This document shows positions 33,324 to 42,475 of a DNA stretch of 45,476 nucleotides, piece by piece; the first letter of the stretch is position 1, and every line of letters starts with the position of its first letter. The stretch is from SFWF01 sp045537915 (GTDB taxonomy: Bacteria; Bacillota; Clostridia; Oscillospirales; Acutalibacteraceae): assembly GCA_045537915.1 (NCBI GenBank), contig JAZSQK010000004.1, forward strand, positions 1-45,476, in the 5' to 3' direction. Position numbers and translations under genes: made by a program. The notes under the pieces are model-generated. The model ran no database searches. It saw only the letters and a list, made by a program, of their open reading frames with translations, and had not been told where the DNA came from.

Positions 33324-33362
33324 AAAGGATATGTGAGTAAAACCCTCACATATCCTTTTTTC
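33324..33362. terminator. Convergent terminator
   Basis: 14-bp stem AAAGGATATGTGAG/CTCACATATCCTTT then T run; between the kinase gene and the PHP gene. Confidence 0.92.
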
Positions 33363-34057
33363 TATATCAGTTCAGCGCCCTTTATCAGCTGTTCGGTGTG
33401 TCTGAATATATCCTCTATATCATATTTGAATGTTCTGCAGGCTTTTTTAAAGGATTTACAGGCCTTTTTATCCTTGCCGTGAATATCGCTTCCGATTGCC
33501 CATACGGCATCCTCACTAATCCACCCGTTTATTCTCTTCATGTTGTGATGCCTCTTTATATGCGCCGTATTTATCTGGGCTACTATCCCAAGGTCAACCA
33601 GCTTTTCTACATTGCTCGAGGGATAGCGGTCTATGTGGGCAAGTATAAGGTCAAACCTGTTATCAAGCTCCAAAACGGTGTCTATTATATTTGTATTCCA
33701 ATAGGTCATAGGCATTTCGATCAACAGGGTATTGGTTCCCTTTATGGTGAGCTTCTCAAGCCCCTCAAGGCTTTCCATTCCCGCAACCGCATAAACCTCG
33801 GCGCCTATAGCAACCTTTATATCATCGCTTTTAGCCTCTGCTAGAAGCCTTACAGCCCTTTCTCTCTTTTCTAAGAACTGTTCTACCGTTTCTTTCTGCA
33901 GATAAAAATGCGGAGTTGCTACGGCTATATCTACGCCGTTTTTTGCCATAAACTCCAACTGCTTTAAGGAGGTTTCTATACTATCGGAACCGTGGTCTGC
34001 GCAGGGTAGGATATGCGAATGAAAATCAATTATATTCGCATCAATTTTTTTGATCAT
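33362..34057 (-). CDS. PHP-domain tyrosine phosphatase-like protein (CpsB/CapC family)
   Basis: A 231-residue metal-dependent phosphatase of the PHP superfamily. The metal motifs are DFHSHILPCADHG (HxH plus D/H) near the N-terminus, ATPHF, LAHIDRYP and a C-terminal IGSDIHGK. CpsB-type enzymes remove phosphate from tyrosine kinases that control capsule synthesis. No capsule genes or kinase are next to it here, so the partner is unknown and a different phospho-substrate is possible. AAAGGAG precedes the ATG on the minus strand. Confidence 0.87.
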   Translation of the reverse strand: MIKKIDANIIDFHSHILPCADHGSDSIETSLKQLEFMAKNGVDIAVATPHFYLQKETVEQFLEKRERAVRLLAEAKSDDIKVAIGAEVYAVAGMESLEGLEKLTIKGTNTLLIEMPMTYWNTNIIDTVLELDNRFDLILAHIDRYPSSNVEKLVDLGIVAQINTAHIKRHHNMKRINGWISEDAVWAIGSDIHGKDKKACKSFKKACRTFKYDIEDIFRHTEQLIKGAELI

Positions 34058-34147
34058 ATAAAAACTCCTTTCTTTATTTACTGCATGATTATTATATAAT
34101 CTTTAAGTCGACAAAACAAGTGGGAAATTTTATTTTTTAGCTGCCTC

Positions 34148-34198
34148 TTGACTTTTTCAGTAAAAGCGAGTATCATAAATTTATCGAACATTTGTTCG
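34148..34198 (+). promoter_or_regulatory. SOS-regulated promoter with LexA box (dinB)
   Basis: -35 TTGACT (34148-34153), 17-base spacer, -10 TATCAT (34171-34176). A LexA site CGAACATTTGTTCG at 34185-34198 fits the Gram-positive SOS consensus CGAACRNRYGTTYG with one deviation and lies across or just after the transcription start. Confidence 0.88.
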
Positions 34199-34226
34199 TT
34201 TTTATTTTGCCTCAGGGGGTGTTTTG

Positions 34227-35471
34227 GTGGACAGGACGGTCCTTCATGTTGACTGTAATAAGTTTTTTGCATCGGTAGAATGTCTGCATCGACCCGAAAT
34301 AAGACACCTTCCCGTTGCTGTCGGCGGGGATAGCGAGAAAAGACACGGCATAATTCTTACCGCCAATATGAATGCCGCAAAATACGGCGTTAAAACCGCC
34401 GAGCCTATTTTTATGGCTAAACAAAAATGTCCTGACCTTGTTATAGTCCCTCCGAATTATCCCCTTTATCTCAGGTTTTCAAAACTTGCCCGTCGGATAT
34501 ATTCCGAATATACCGACCTCGTCGAGCCCTTTGGTCTGGACGAATGTTGGCTTGATGTAACAAGCAATGTTAAAAGCGGACAAAGCGGCTTTGAGATTGC
34601 CGATAGAATTCGCCGTCAGGTAAAGCGTGAACTCGGCATTACCGTTTCGGTCGGAGTTTCCTGGAATAAGGTTTTTTCAAAGCTCGGCTCCGACTACAAA
34701 AAGCCCGACGCCGTAACCCTTTTTACAAGAGAAAATTACAAGGAGCTTATCTTTCCGCTTCCTGTAAGAGATCTGCTTTATATAGGCAAGGCAACCGAGA
34801 AAAAGCTCTTCTCAAGAGGTATTTTCACAATCGGGGATATTGCGAATTCAAGCCCCGCCCTGCTCTGCTCCTTTTTGGGCAAAAACGGGCTTATGCTCTA
34901 TGAGTTTGCAAACGGGCTTGAGGCAACCCCCGTCAGCCACATTGACGAGGCAAGGGATATAAAATCCATCGGCAACTCGGTCACGGCGCCCAGAGACCTT
35001 GTAAACTTTGAGGATATTAAAATGACCCTGTCGGTACTTGCAGACAGCGTTGCGAGAAGGCTTCGTGAACAGGGTCTTCTGTGCTGTAATGTCGGAATTT
35101 CGGTAAGGGACTCCTCCCTTTCCGCCTTCACAAGACAAACCCATCTTGAAAACCCCATTTCTTCATCATATTCAATTCTTAAGGCTGGTATGAATATGAT
35201 GCGTGAAGGTCTGCGTGAGCCCTTTTTGGCCAGAAGCATCGGAATTTCGGTATCGCAGCTCTGTTCTGCCGACCGTACGGTTCAGTTTGATATCTTCGGC
35301 TCGGCTAAAAAAGAGGAAAAAGAAATGCTTTTGGATAAAACTATGGACAGTCTTAAAAATCGTTTCGGTAGCGGGTGTGTCAAAAGGGCATGTCTTTTAA
35401 GGGACCGCAATCTTACCGACTTTTCTCCCTATGACGACCACACAGTTCATCCGCAAGGGTGGTTTAAATGA
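34227..35471 (+). CDS. dinB: DNA polymerase IV (Y-family, translesion)
   Basis: About 414 residues. GTG at 34227 is chosen as start: the GGGGG stretch lies 7 bases upstream, while an in-frame TTG one codon earlier is too near. The protein copies damaged DNA. Catalytic carboxylates sit in LHVDCNKFFASVE and in FGLDECWLDVT, with the palm, fingers and helix-hairpin-helix thumb (IGKATEKKLFSRGIFTIGDIA) in order. The C-terminal little-finger domain follows (from about 230). It ends without a typical clamp-binding motif that I can be sure of. It is under a LexA box and overlaps the next small gene by 4 bases. Confidence 0.95.
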   Translation: MDRTVLHVDCNKFFASVECLHRPEIRHLPVAVGGDSEKRHGIILTANMNAAKYGVKTAEPIFMAKQKCPDLVIVPPNYPLYLRFSKLARRIYSEYTDLVEPFGLDECWLDVTSNVKSGQSGFEIADRIRRQVKRELGITVSVGVSWNKVFSKLGSDYKKPDAVTLFTRENYKELIFPLPVRDLLYIGKATEKKLFSRGIFTIGDIANSSPALLCSFLGKNGLMLYEFANGLEATPVSHIDEARDIKSIGNSVTAPRDLVNFEDIKMTLSVLADSVARRLREQGLLCCNVGISVRDSSLSAFTRQTHLENPISSSYSILKAGMNMMREGLREPFLARSIGISVSQLCSADRTVQFDIFGSAKKEEKEMLLDKTMDSLKNRFGSGCVKRACLLRDRNLTDFSPYDDHTVHPQGWFK

Positions 35472-35713
35472 ACTATAAAAAAAGATATGTAGAGGTTTTC
35501 GCCCGTTTTGACACCGACGGGCGCATAATCCCCATAAAGCTCATCTGGCACGACGGCACCGTCTTTTATATTGATAGGGTGCTTAATATCTGCAGAGCCG
35601 CCTCCTTAAAAGCAGGCGGGGCAGGTATTCGGTACACCTGTCGTATAAACAAGACAGAAACCTACCTGTTTTTAGAGGAAACACGGTGGTTTGTTGAAGA
35701 AATAGTCGAATAA
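35468..35713 (+). CDS. Small conserved-looking protein in the dinB operon, 81 aa
   Basis: 81 residues; the start ATGA overlaps the dinB stop, implying coupled translation and SOS control. Sequence starts MNYKKRYVEVFARFDTDG and is rich in beta strands (IIPIKLIWHDGTVFYIDRV, RYTCRINKTETYLFLEETRWFV). It resembles, in size and context, the small DUF6504-type proteins found beside Y-family polymerase genes in other phyla, but I cannot confirm the relation. It may help or regulate the polymerase. Its reading frame is closed and no extra start is needed. Confidence 0.75.
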   Translation: MNYKKRYVEVFARFDTDGRIIPIKLIWHDGTVFYIDRVLNICRAASLKAGGAGIRYTCRINKTETYLFLEETRWFVEEIVE

Positions 35714-35730
35714 TTTATCAATAATTGATA

Positions 35731-35759
35731 TTGTAATGCAAAAAATTTTTTGATATACT
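35731..35759 (+). promoter_or_regulatory. Promoter of the phospho-sugar mutase gene
   Basis: -35 TTGTAA (35731-35736), 17-base spacer, -10 TATACT (35754-35759). Confidence 0.6.
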
Positions 35760-35790
35760 TAAATATATCTGTTTTTTCGAGGTGTCTGCT

Positions 35791-37455
35791 TTGGATTTTA
35801 AGGAAAAATATTTGCATTGGCTCTGTCAATCTGACTCTGCTACCGCCCTTGAGCTTTCAAAAATCAAGGATAACGAGGAGGAAATCTACGACCGCTTTTA
35901 TAAAGAACTGGAGTTTGGTACTGCAGGTATCAGAGGTGTTATCGGCGCAGGTCCTAACCGTATGAACCGCTATACCGTCGGCAAGGCTACCGATGGGTAT
36001 GCAAGGTATATCCTATCCCAAGGCGGTACAGCCGCAACAGACGGTGTTGTTATCTCCTACGATAACCGCCATTGCAGCCGTGAGTTTGCCGAGGTTACGG
36101 CAGGTGTTCTTGCGGCAAACGGAATAAAATCCTATGTTTTTTCCGCACTTCGCCCCACTCCTGAGCTTTCCTTTGCGGTAAGATATCTGGGGGCTTTCGG
36201 CGGCGTTATGATAACGGCTTCTCACAATCCCCCCGAATATAACGGCTACAAGCTTTATGACTCTAACGGATGTCAGCTTGTGCCCCACCTTGCCGATAAG
36301 GTCGCAGAGTATGTTTCTGCCGTGGAAGATGAACTTTCGGTAAGTTGCCTCTCGGTTGAGACTGCAGGAGAGCTTGTCGAATTTATCGACGAGGAAATCG
36401 ATGAGGTTTACTACGAGGAGGTCCTCTCCCTACAGTTCGATGAGGAAATTGATAAGAAAATAAGGGTTGTTTACACCCCCGAACACGGAACGGGAAATAT
36501 CCCTGTGCGAGATGTACTTGACGAGGCTGGATATACCGTTCTGCCGGTACTCTCCCAGTGTGAGCCCGACCCCGATTTTTTGGGTACAAAAAGTCCTAAC
36601 CCCGAAATAGCCGCCGCCTACGAAGAAGCTATCGCTCTTATGAAGGAACACAACGCCGACCTTGTTATCGCAACCGATCCCGACTGCGACCGACTCGGCG
36701 CAGTTATCAACTGCGGCAAGGACGACTACAGACTAATGACCGGAAACCAATCGGGCGCCGTTATTCTCGAATACATTCTCACAAGAATGAAAGAAGAGGG
36801 TTCTCTCCCCGAAAACGCCGTTATGATAAACACTGTGGTTACCTCTCCGCTTGGAGATTTGGTTGCAAAATCCTTTGGCGTCGAGGTTGAAAAGACCCTT
36901 ACGGGATTTAAGTTTATCGGAGATAAAATCGAGAAGCACAACACCCTTCGTGATAAGAAATATGTCTTTGGTTATGAGGAGAGCTACGGCTGTCTGATAG
37001 GTGATTTTGCAAGGGATAAGGACGCTGTTCAGGCCTCCCTTATGATTTGCGAGGCGGCAAATTACTATAAGGCAAAGGGTAAAACACTGATTGATGTTCT
37101 TGAGGATATTTTCAAGACACACGGATATTTTGTCGACACCCAGTCCTCCGCCGCTTTCAAGGGCCCTGACGGTAATGATAAAATGGCAGAACTTCTTACC
37201 TCCTACAGAGAAAATCCTCCGAGCGAGGTTGCAGGAATAAAGGTTACCTCAATTGATGATTTTCTGCTTTCTCCCCCCGAGGATTTTGTTCCCTCAAATG
37301 TTCTGCGTTTTAATTTTGAGGACTCAAGCTTTGTGGCTATTCGTCCCTCGGGAACAGAGCCTAAATGCAAGGTTTACTACTGTATTTGTGGCAAAACAAA
37401 AACCGAGGCAGAGGAAAAATTAAAATTATTTAAGGAACGTTTTGATATAAAATGA
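35791..37455 (+). CDS. pgcA: Phospho-sugar mutase (phosphoglucomutase/phosphomannomutase)
   Basis: About 554 residues. The TTG at 35791 is the likely start, 8 bases after CGAGG; a GTG at 35782 lies inside that site. An alpha-D-phosphohexomutase with four domains: the phosphoserine loop TASHNPPEYNGYKLYD, the Mg-binding DPDCDRLGA, the sugar loop GYEESYGCLIGD and the phosphate-binding RPSGTEPKCKVYY. It interconverts glucose-1- and glucose-6-phosphate for polysaccharide and lipid sugar synthesis. The length fits the PgcA class of Firmicutes. Overlaps the DUF5662 gene by 4 bases. Confidence 0.93.
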   Translation: MDFKEKYLHWLCQSDSATALELSKIKDNEEEIYDRFYKELEFGTAGIRGVIGAGPNRMNRYTVGKATDGYARYILSQGGTAATDGVVISYDNRHCSREFAEVTAGVLAANGIKSYVFSALRPTPELSFAVRYLGAFGGVMITASHNPPEYNGYKLYDSNGCQLVPHLADKVAEYVSAVEDELSVSCLSVETAGELVEFIDEEIDEVYYEEVLSLQFDEEIDKKIRVVYTPEHGTGNIPVRDVLDEAGYTVLPVLSQCEPDPDFLGTKSPNPEIAAAYEEAIALMKEHNADLVIATDPDCDRLGAVINCGKDDYRLMTGNQSGAVILEYILTRMKEEGSLPENAVMINTVVTSPLGDLVAKSFGVEVEKTLTGFKFIGDKIEKHNTLRDKKYVFGYEESYGCLIGDFARDKDAVQASLMICEAANYYKAKGKTLIDVLEDIFKTHGYFVDTQSSAAFKGPDGNDKMAELLTSYRENPPSEVAGIKVTSIDDFLLSPPEDFVPSNVLRFNFEDSSFVAIRPSGTEPKCKVYYCICGKTKTEAEEKLKLFKERFDIK

Positions 37456-37979
37456 TACATCCTATAAAACATTTAAGGGTCATTCTCCATCACAGACATC
37501 TTGTAATAAAGCACTGCGCAAAGGCGGGTATTTTCTGGCAAGGGCTTGGCCACGACCTTTCAAAGTTCTCCCCCACCGAGTTTTTGGCGGGAATCAAATA
37601 TTTTCAAGGCACTAGAAGTCCCAACGAGTGTGAGCGTGAGCATTTAGGCTATTCGACCGCCTGGCTTCATCATAAGGGGCGAAACCGCCACCACTTTGAG
37701 TTCTGGATAGATGTCAACCCCCAAACCAAGAGATATGAGCCGGTAAAAATGCCGACAAAATATCTTATCGAGATGTTTTGCGACCGTGTTGCCGCAAGTA
37801 AGACCTATCAGGGAGAAAAATATACCGATGCATATCCCCTTGAATATTTTTTAAGGGGTAACGCAAGGCTTTATCTGCATCCCGAAACGGCCGAGAGGCT
37901 TGAGGAGTTGCTCGTTATGCTCAAGGAAAAGGGCGAGGATGAAACCTTTAGGTATATCAGAAGTCTTAATAAAAAATAA
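37452..37979 (+). CDS. DUF5662-family protein
   Basis: 175 residues; starts in ATGA overlapping the mutase stop. Rich in histidines placed like metal ligands: HHRHLVIKHC, GLGHDLSKFSPTEF and HHKGRNRHHFEFW. HDLSK plus the spaced histidines suggests an HD-like hydrolase fold, and the overall pattern matches what I know as DUF5662. No membrane segment. Function is not established; context suggests constitutive expression with a sugar-phosphate mutase, which may be coincidental. Confidence 0.82.
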   Translation: MIHPIKHLRVILHHRHLVIKHCAKAGIFWQGLGHDLSKFSPTEFLAGIKYFQGTRSPNECEREHLGYSTAWLHHKGRNRHHFEFWIDVNPQTKRYEPVKMPTKYLIEMFCDRVAASKTYQGEKYTDAYPLEYFLRGNARLYLHPETAERLEELLVMLKEKGEDETFRYIRSLNKK

Positions 37980-37985
37980 CATTTT

Positions 37986-38014
37986 AAAGACCAAGGCTGA
38001 GGCTTTGGTCTTTT
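37986..38014 (+). terminator. Terminator after the DUF5662 gene
   Basis: AAAGACCAA/TTGGTCTTT stem then T residues. Confidence 0.8.
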
Positions 38015-38021
38015 ATGTTTA

Positions 38022-38050
38022 TTGACAAAATAACAGTATGCTTATATAAT
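38022..38050 (+). promoter_or_regulatory. Promoter of the alaS operon
   Basis: -35 TTGACA (38022-38027), 17-base spacer, -10 TATAAT (38045-38050). The leader of about 43 bases leaves no space for a T-box. Confidence 0.85.
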
Positions 38051-38099
38051 ATTATTATCTATGTAAAAATTTATTTTCTTGTAAAAGAGGATGGCAAAT

Positions 38100-40727
38100 A
38101 TGAAGTGGACTTCACTAAACGATTTAAGAGAAAAATATCTTTCCTTTTTTGAGAGCAAGGGACATTTAAGGCTTCCGAGTTTCTCCCTTGTTCCCCAGGG
38201 GGATAAGTCTCTTCTTCTCATAAATTCGGGTATGGCGCCGATGAAAAAGTATTTCACGGGAGAGGTTACCCCTCCGAGAAACCGTGTTACCACCTGTCAG
38301 AAGTGTATCCGCACCCCCGACCTTGAGCGTGTCGGTCACACCGCCCGTCACGGCACATATTTTGAAATGCTCGGAAACTTTTCCTTTGGAGATTATTTCA
38401 AAAATGAGGCTATTCCGTGGGCTTGGGAATTTCTGACCGAAACTTTAGAGATTCCCTCAAACCTTCTCTGGCCCTCTGTTTATGAGGAGGATGACGAGGC
38501 ATACGCCATCTGGAGAGATAAAATAGGTGTCCCCGAAGAGCATATAGTAAGGCTTGGCAAGGCCGACAACTTCTGGGAGCACGGTACAGGCCCTTGCGGT
38601 CCCTGTTCTGAAATTTATTTTGACCGTGGCGAAAAGTACGGCTGCGGTGACCCTGATTGCAAACCCGGCTGTGAATGCGACAGATATATGGAAATCTGGA
38701 ACAATGTTTTTACGCAGTTTAACAATATGGGCGACGGCACCTATACCGAACTCGAGCACAAGAACATTGATACAGGAATGGGCCTTGAGCGTCTTGCCTG
38801 TGTAATGCAGTCGGTTGACAATATGTTCGAGGTTGATACCGTTCGCAAGATTCTTGACAAGGTTTGTGAAATTTCGGGCAAGACCTACGGCAAGGACAAA
38901 AATACCGATATTTCTATCCGTGCTATTACCGACCACGCCAGAAGCTCAACCTTTATGATAAGCGATGGCGTTATCCCCTCCAACGAGGGCAGAGGCTATG
39001 TGCTCCGCCGCCTTATCCGTAGAGCCGCCCGTCACGGCAGACTTATCGGCATTAACCGTGCCTTCTTGACCGATATGGTAGAGGTGGTTATCGGAGAAAA
39101 CAGTTCGGCATATCCCGAACTTGTTGAGAAAAAGGACCTCATTTTAAAGGTTATCTCCAATGAGGAAAAGGCCTTTGCAAAAACCATTGACCTTGGTCTT
39201 TCAATGCTTGAAGGTCTTACCGCAAAGGGCGGAGTTCTCTCGGGAGAGGACGCCTTTAAGCTTTATGATACCTACGGTTTCCCCTTCGACCTTACAAAAG
39301 ATATTCTCGCAGAGAAGAATATGACGGTCGATGAGGACCGCTTTAACGAGCTTATGAAGCAACAGCGTGAACTTGCCCGTTCTTCACGCAAGGCCGCCGA
39401 TGCTGAATCTTGGAAGAGTGAAGGCATTACCTTTGACGGTATAGCTGCTACCGAATTTGTCGGCTACACCGAAAACGAATGTGAAGCAAAGGTTCTCGCT
39501 ATTGTAAAGGACGGAGAATTTGCAGAGTTTGCCGGAGAGGGCGAAAAGGTAATCGTCGTGCTCAACAAGACCTCCTTCTACGGAGAGGGCGGCGGTCAGG
39601 TCGGCGACACGGGCTATATAAGCAGTCCTTCGGCCTCACTCAAGGTTGAAAACACCACCAAGACCACAGGCCAAATATTTACCCATATAGCAACGGTTGA
39701 ATCGGGGGCTGTTTCTCTGGGAGATACCGTTACCGCTGCTATTGATGCTAAAAGAAGAAACGCTATAAGGCGCAACCATACTGCAGCCCATCTTTTACAG
39801 GCGGCTTTACGCCAAGTCCTCGGCAACCACGTTGAACAGGCCGGTTCCTTTGTCAGTGAAAATATTACACGTTTTGACTTTACTCACTTCTCTGCCCTTA
39901 CCGCCGAAGAGATTTCTGAGGTTGAGGCCCTTGTAAACGAGGCAATTTTAGAGGGCATAGAGGTTTTGAATAAAGAAATGCCCATAGCAGAGGCAAAGGC
40001 CCTCGGCGCAATGGCTCTCTTCGGAGAAAAGTACGGCGATGTTGTAAGGGTTGTAAAAGCAGGAGATTTCTCGACCGAGCTTTGCGGCGGTACCCACGTT
40101 GATAACACCTCAAAAATCGGTCTTTTCAAGATTGTATCCGAGTCGAGCGTTGCGGCAGGTGTACGTCGTATTGAGGCGGTTACAGGCGCAAATGTTATCG
40201 GACTTCTGAACAAATATAAGGACACCATTTTTGAAACCGCAAACAATCTTAAGAGCGGCAATGCAATGGATATAGCCGCCCGTGCTTTGACCCTGTCAAA
40301 TGAGCTCCGTGACGCTAACAAAAAGATTGAGGCCCTTGAGGCAAAGCTTGCCGGCTCCAAGATAAATGACCTTTTAGCCAACGCTATCGACAAAAACGGA
40401 ATTAAGATAATCTGCGCTCTGCTTCCCAGTACCCCCGCAAACGAGCTTCGCACAATGTGCGACAAGGTAAAGGGCGACAATCCCACATCTGTATGTCTTT
40501 TCGGATCGGTAATGGGAGAAAAGCTTACCTTCTGCGCTGCTTGCGGCGCCGAGGCAGTAAAGAGGGGCGCTAACGCAGGAAACATTGTCCGTGAGGTCGC
40601 AAAGCTGACAGGTGGCAACGGCGGCGGTAAGCCCGACAGCGCAATGGCAGGCGGAAAGGATATTTCCAAGGCTAATGAGGCTATCGAGGCTGCAAAAACC
40701 ATTATCTGCGATATGATAGGAGAATAA
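38100..40727 (+). CDS. alaS: Alanyl-tRNA synthetase
   Basis: About 875 residues, normal length. The start is ATG at 38100, 9 bases after AAGAGG; the ATG at 38091 abuts that site. It charges tRNA-Ala, recognising the G3:U70 pair, which is present in the tRNA-Ala at 43957. The catalytic domain shows LINSGMAPMKKYF (motif 1 side), PRNRVTTCQKCIRT and GMGLERLA. The editing domain has HTAAHLLQAAL and CGGTHVD zinc motifs, followed by a coiled-coil and the C-Ala domain (GGNGGGKPDSAMAGGKD). Leads an operon with the HIT and phosphoribosyltransferase genes. Confidence 0.98.
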   Translation: MKWTSLNDLREKYLSFFESKGHLRLPSFSLVPQGDKSLLLINSGMAPMKKYFTGEVTPPRNRVTTCQKCIRTPDLERVGHTARHGTYFEMLGNFSFGDYFKNEAIPWAWEFLTETLEIPSNLLWPSVYEEDDEAYAIWRDKIGVPEEHIVRLGKADNFWEHGTGPCGPCSEIYFDRGEKYGCGDPDCKPGCECDRYMEIWNNVFTQFNNMGDGTYTELEHKNIDTGMGLERLACVMQSVDNMFEVDTVRKILDKVCEISGKTYGKDKNTDISIRAITDHARSSTFMISDGVIPSNEGRGYVLRRLIRRAARHGRLIGINRAFLTDMVEVVIGENSSAYPELVEKKDLILKVISNEEKAFAKTIDLGLSMLEGLTAKGGVLSGEDAFKLYDTYGFPFDLTKDILAEKNMTVDEDRFNELMKQQRELARSSRKAADAESWKSEGITFDGIAATEFVGYTENECEAKVLAIVKDGEFAEFAGEGEKVIVVLNKTSFYGEGGGQVGDTGYISSPSASLKVENTTKTTGQIFTHIATVESGAVSLGDTVTAAIDAKRRNAIRRNHTAAHLLQAALRQVLGNHVEQAGSFVSENITRFDFTHFSALTAEEISEVEALVNEAILEGIEVLNKEMPIAEAKALGAMALFGEKYGDVVRVVKAGDFSTELCGGTHVDNTSKIGLFKIVSESSVAAGVRRIEAVTGANVIGLLNKYKDTIFETANNLKSGNAMDIAARALTLSNELRDANKKIEALEAKLAGSKINDLLANAIDKNGIKIICALLPSTPANELRTMCDKVKGDNPTSVCLFGSVMGEKLTFCAACGAEAVKRGANAGNIVREVAKLTGGNGGGKPDSAMAGGKDISKANEAIEAAKTIICDMIGE

Positions 40728-40729
40728 AT

Positions 40730-41068
40730 ATGGACTGTTTGTTCTGTAAAATTGCAAGAGGAGAAATCCCCTCGACAAAGATATACGAAAACGAAAAGGT
40801 CTACGCCTTTGCAGACATAGACCCGAAAGCTCCCTTCCACGCTATCGTTATTCCGAAGGAGCATATTAAATCGGCGGCCGAAATAAATGCCGACAACAAG
40901 ACTCTTGTTGCCGATGTTTTCGAGGCAATCAGCATCATCGCAAAAAATGAAAAGCTTGAAAAAGGCTTCAGGGTTGTCAATAACTGCGGAGAAGATGGTG
41001 GTCAGACGGTCGGTCATATACATTTCCACCTTCTTGCCAGAAGAAACCTTCAGTGGCCTCCCGGCTAA
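40730..41068 (+). CDS. HIT-family hydrolase (HinT-like)
   Basis: 112 residues of the histidine-triad superfamily: N-terminal CLFCKIARGEIPSTKIYE and a C-terminal triad GHIHFHLLARR (HxHxH). HinT-type enzymes hydrolyse nucleoside phosphoramidates, including adducts made by aminoacyl-tRNA synthetases, so a place directly after alaS makes biological sense. It starts 2 bases after the alaS stop. Confidence 0.93.
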   Translation: MDCLFCKIARGEIPSTKIYENEKVYAFADIDPKAPFHAIVIPKEHIKSAAEINADNKTLVADVFEAISIIAKNEKLEKGFRVVNNCGEDGGQTVGHIHFHLLARRNLQWPPG

Positions 41069-41091
41069 AAATATTAAGTGAGGTAACCAAA

Positions 41092-41631
41092 ATGTCAGAA
41101 TTTCATTCTATGAAAATTGCAGGTCTTGACAGAAAGCTTAAAAAGTTCCCCGTCAGCGAAAGCCTTGATATTGCGGCATTTATTCTCTTCGGCGATGTTG
41201 AAGTAACCGTTGCCGCCGCAAAGGAGCTTCTTAAAAAGGCTCCCGAGTTTGATTACATAGTCACTCCCGAGGCAAAAAGCATTCCCCTTGCTTATGAGAT
41301 GGCTCGTCAGTCGGGAAAGCCTTATATTGTTATCCGCAAAGGTGTTAAGGTTTATATGGGCAATCCGATAAGCGTTTCGGTCCGCTCGATTACAACCCAG
41401 AAGGAGCAGCATCTGTATCTCGGAGAGGACGAGGCGGCTCTTATGAAGGGCAAACGTGTTCTTATTGTTGACGATGTTGTCAGCACAGGAGAATCCTTGG
41501 CATCTGTCAGAGAGCTTCTTTCAAAGGTTGGCTGTATTGAAGCCGCAACCTGTGCCGTTCTTGCAGAGGGCGATGCCTGTGAGCGTGACGACATAATATT
41601 TTTGGAGCCCCTCCCTTTGTTTTTTAAATAG
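41092..41631 (+). CDS. Adenine phosphoribosyltransferase-like protein
   Basis: About 179 residues. The start is ATG at 41092 (GTGAGG upstream); an apparent longer frame begins inside the HIT gene. It has the type I PRTase fold with PRPP-binding VLIVDDVVSTGES, and a preceding dipeptide region VTPEAKSIPLAYEMARQ as in Apt. The segment RKGVKVYMGNPISVSVRS is the flexible hood. Adenine salvage to AMP is the most likely reaction, but a regulatory or other purine PRTase of the same family is possible. Last gene of the alaS unit. Confidence 0.8.
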   Translation: MSEFHSMKIAGLDRKLKKFPVSESLDIAAFILFGDVEVTVAAAKELLKKAPEFDYIVTPEAKSIPLAYEMARQSGKPYIVIRKGVKVYMGNPISVSVRSITTQKEQHLYLGEDEAALMKGKRVLIVDDVVSTGESLASVRELLSKVGCIEAATCAVLAEGDACERDDIIFLEPLPLFFK

Positions 41632-41637
41632 TTAAGA

Positions 41638-41682
41638 AAAACTCCGTTTCAGTAGTCTGACAAAGACCTGAAACGGAGTTTT
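41638..41682. terminator. Convergent terminator
   Basis: 15-bp stem AAAACTCCGTTTCAG/CTGAAACGGAGTTTT between the alaS operon and the ABC cassette. Confidence 0.93.
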
Positions 41683-41683
41683 A

Positions 41684-42475
41684 TTATTCCACATCTACTC
41701 CCTTTTTGAGAAGAGCAATATTAAGTGCGCAATTTGAGACCACTATTGCGGTATACATAACCGACATGGCAATCATAACAGTTTTTAAGGTCTCAAAATT
41801 TATCATTTCATTTGTTATAAACAGGTTCATTAAATCCTTATTGAAAAGGGCAATCAAAAACACTGCTGCAAGGACTATTATCTGGGTAATATTGTAAAAC
41901 GCAAAGCCGAACAGCACAGATAAGCCTATCTTCGAGTTGTTCATTTTGTGTCCCAGTATCAAGCCTGTAAAACCCGCCTGAACTGCGTTTGCTATCTCAA
42001 GGAAAAGAACAAATAACAGTACCGAAAGCATGACTGTTATGTTTATTTCCAGAACGTCCTCCAAGGGTAACAGCATCTGTCTTAATATTTCCAAATTCTC
42101 TTTTGAGTAGTAGGCTATAAACAAGCTTAAGGCTATTACCGCAACGCTTATAAAGAGGGTTATAATGCTTGATAAGAACTTTGAAAGATATATCGTGCTT
42201 CTTTTTACCGGCAGAGTGTGGGTAAGATATGCCTCATCGGCATAAAGATTTTGTCTGAAGCAACCCCAAAGCCTCATCATATTGTTTATGACAATATTGA
42301 AAATCATCGAAATCGTAACGCCGCTGCTTATCTTGCCTATTATCTCCATCACAAACGAGCCTTCAATCTGAAACAGCACCCTTGTAAGCACGGCAAAAAA
42401 TACCGACAGAATATAGAAAACAATCAGAACCTTATATGTTCTGTGAAGGTCATATTTTATCAGTTTTCTCAGCAT
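41684..42475 (-). CDS. ABC-2-type permease
   Basis: A 263-residue membrane protein with about six hydrophobic segments, starting LRKLIKYDLHRTYKVLIVFYILSVF, the usual opening of ABC-2 permeases of YtrC/DUF-type exporters in Firmicutes. The substrate is unknown; related cassettes respond to cell-wall antibiotics or export peptides. It overlaps the ATPase gene by 7 bases and has the same polarity. Confidence 0.85.
   Translation of the reverse strand: MLRKLIKYDLHRTYKVLIVFYILSVFFAVLTRVLFQIEGSFVMEIIGKISSGVTISMIFNIVINNMMRLWGCFRQNLYADEAYLTHTLPVKRSTIYLSKFLSSIITLFISVAVIALSLFIAYYSKENLEILRQMLLPLEDVLEINITVMLSVLLFVLFLEIANAVQAGFTGLILGHKMNNSKIGLSVLFGFAFYNITQIIVLAAVFLIALFNKDLMNLFITNEMINFETLKTVMIAMSVMYTAIVVSNCALNIALLKKGVDVE

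Noticed and set aside
37980..38099. T-box leader of alaS
   Set aside because: Only about 50 bases lie between a consensus -10 and the start codon; no specifier stem or antiterminator is present.
39884..41029. 381-residue minus-strand ORF across alaS and the HIT gene
   Set aside because: It is antisense to two certain genes and spans their junction; a shadow frame.
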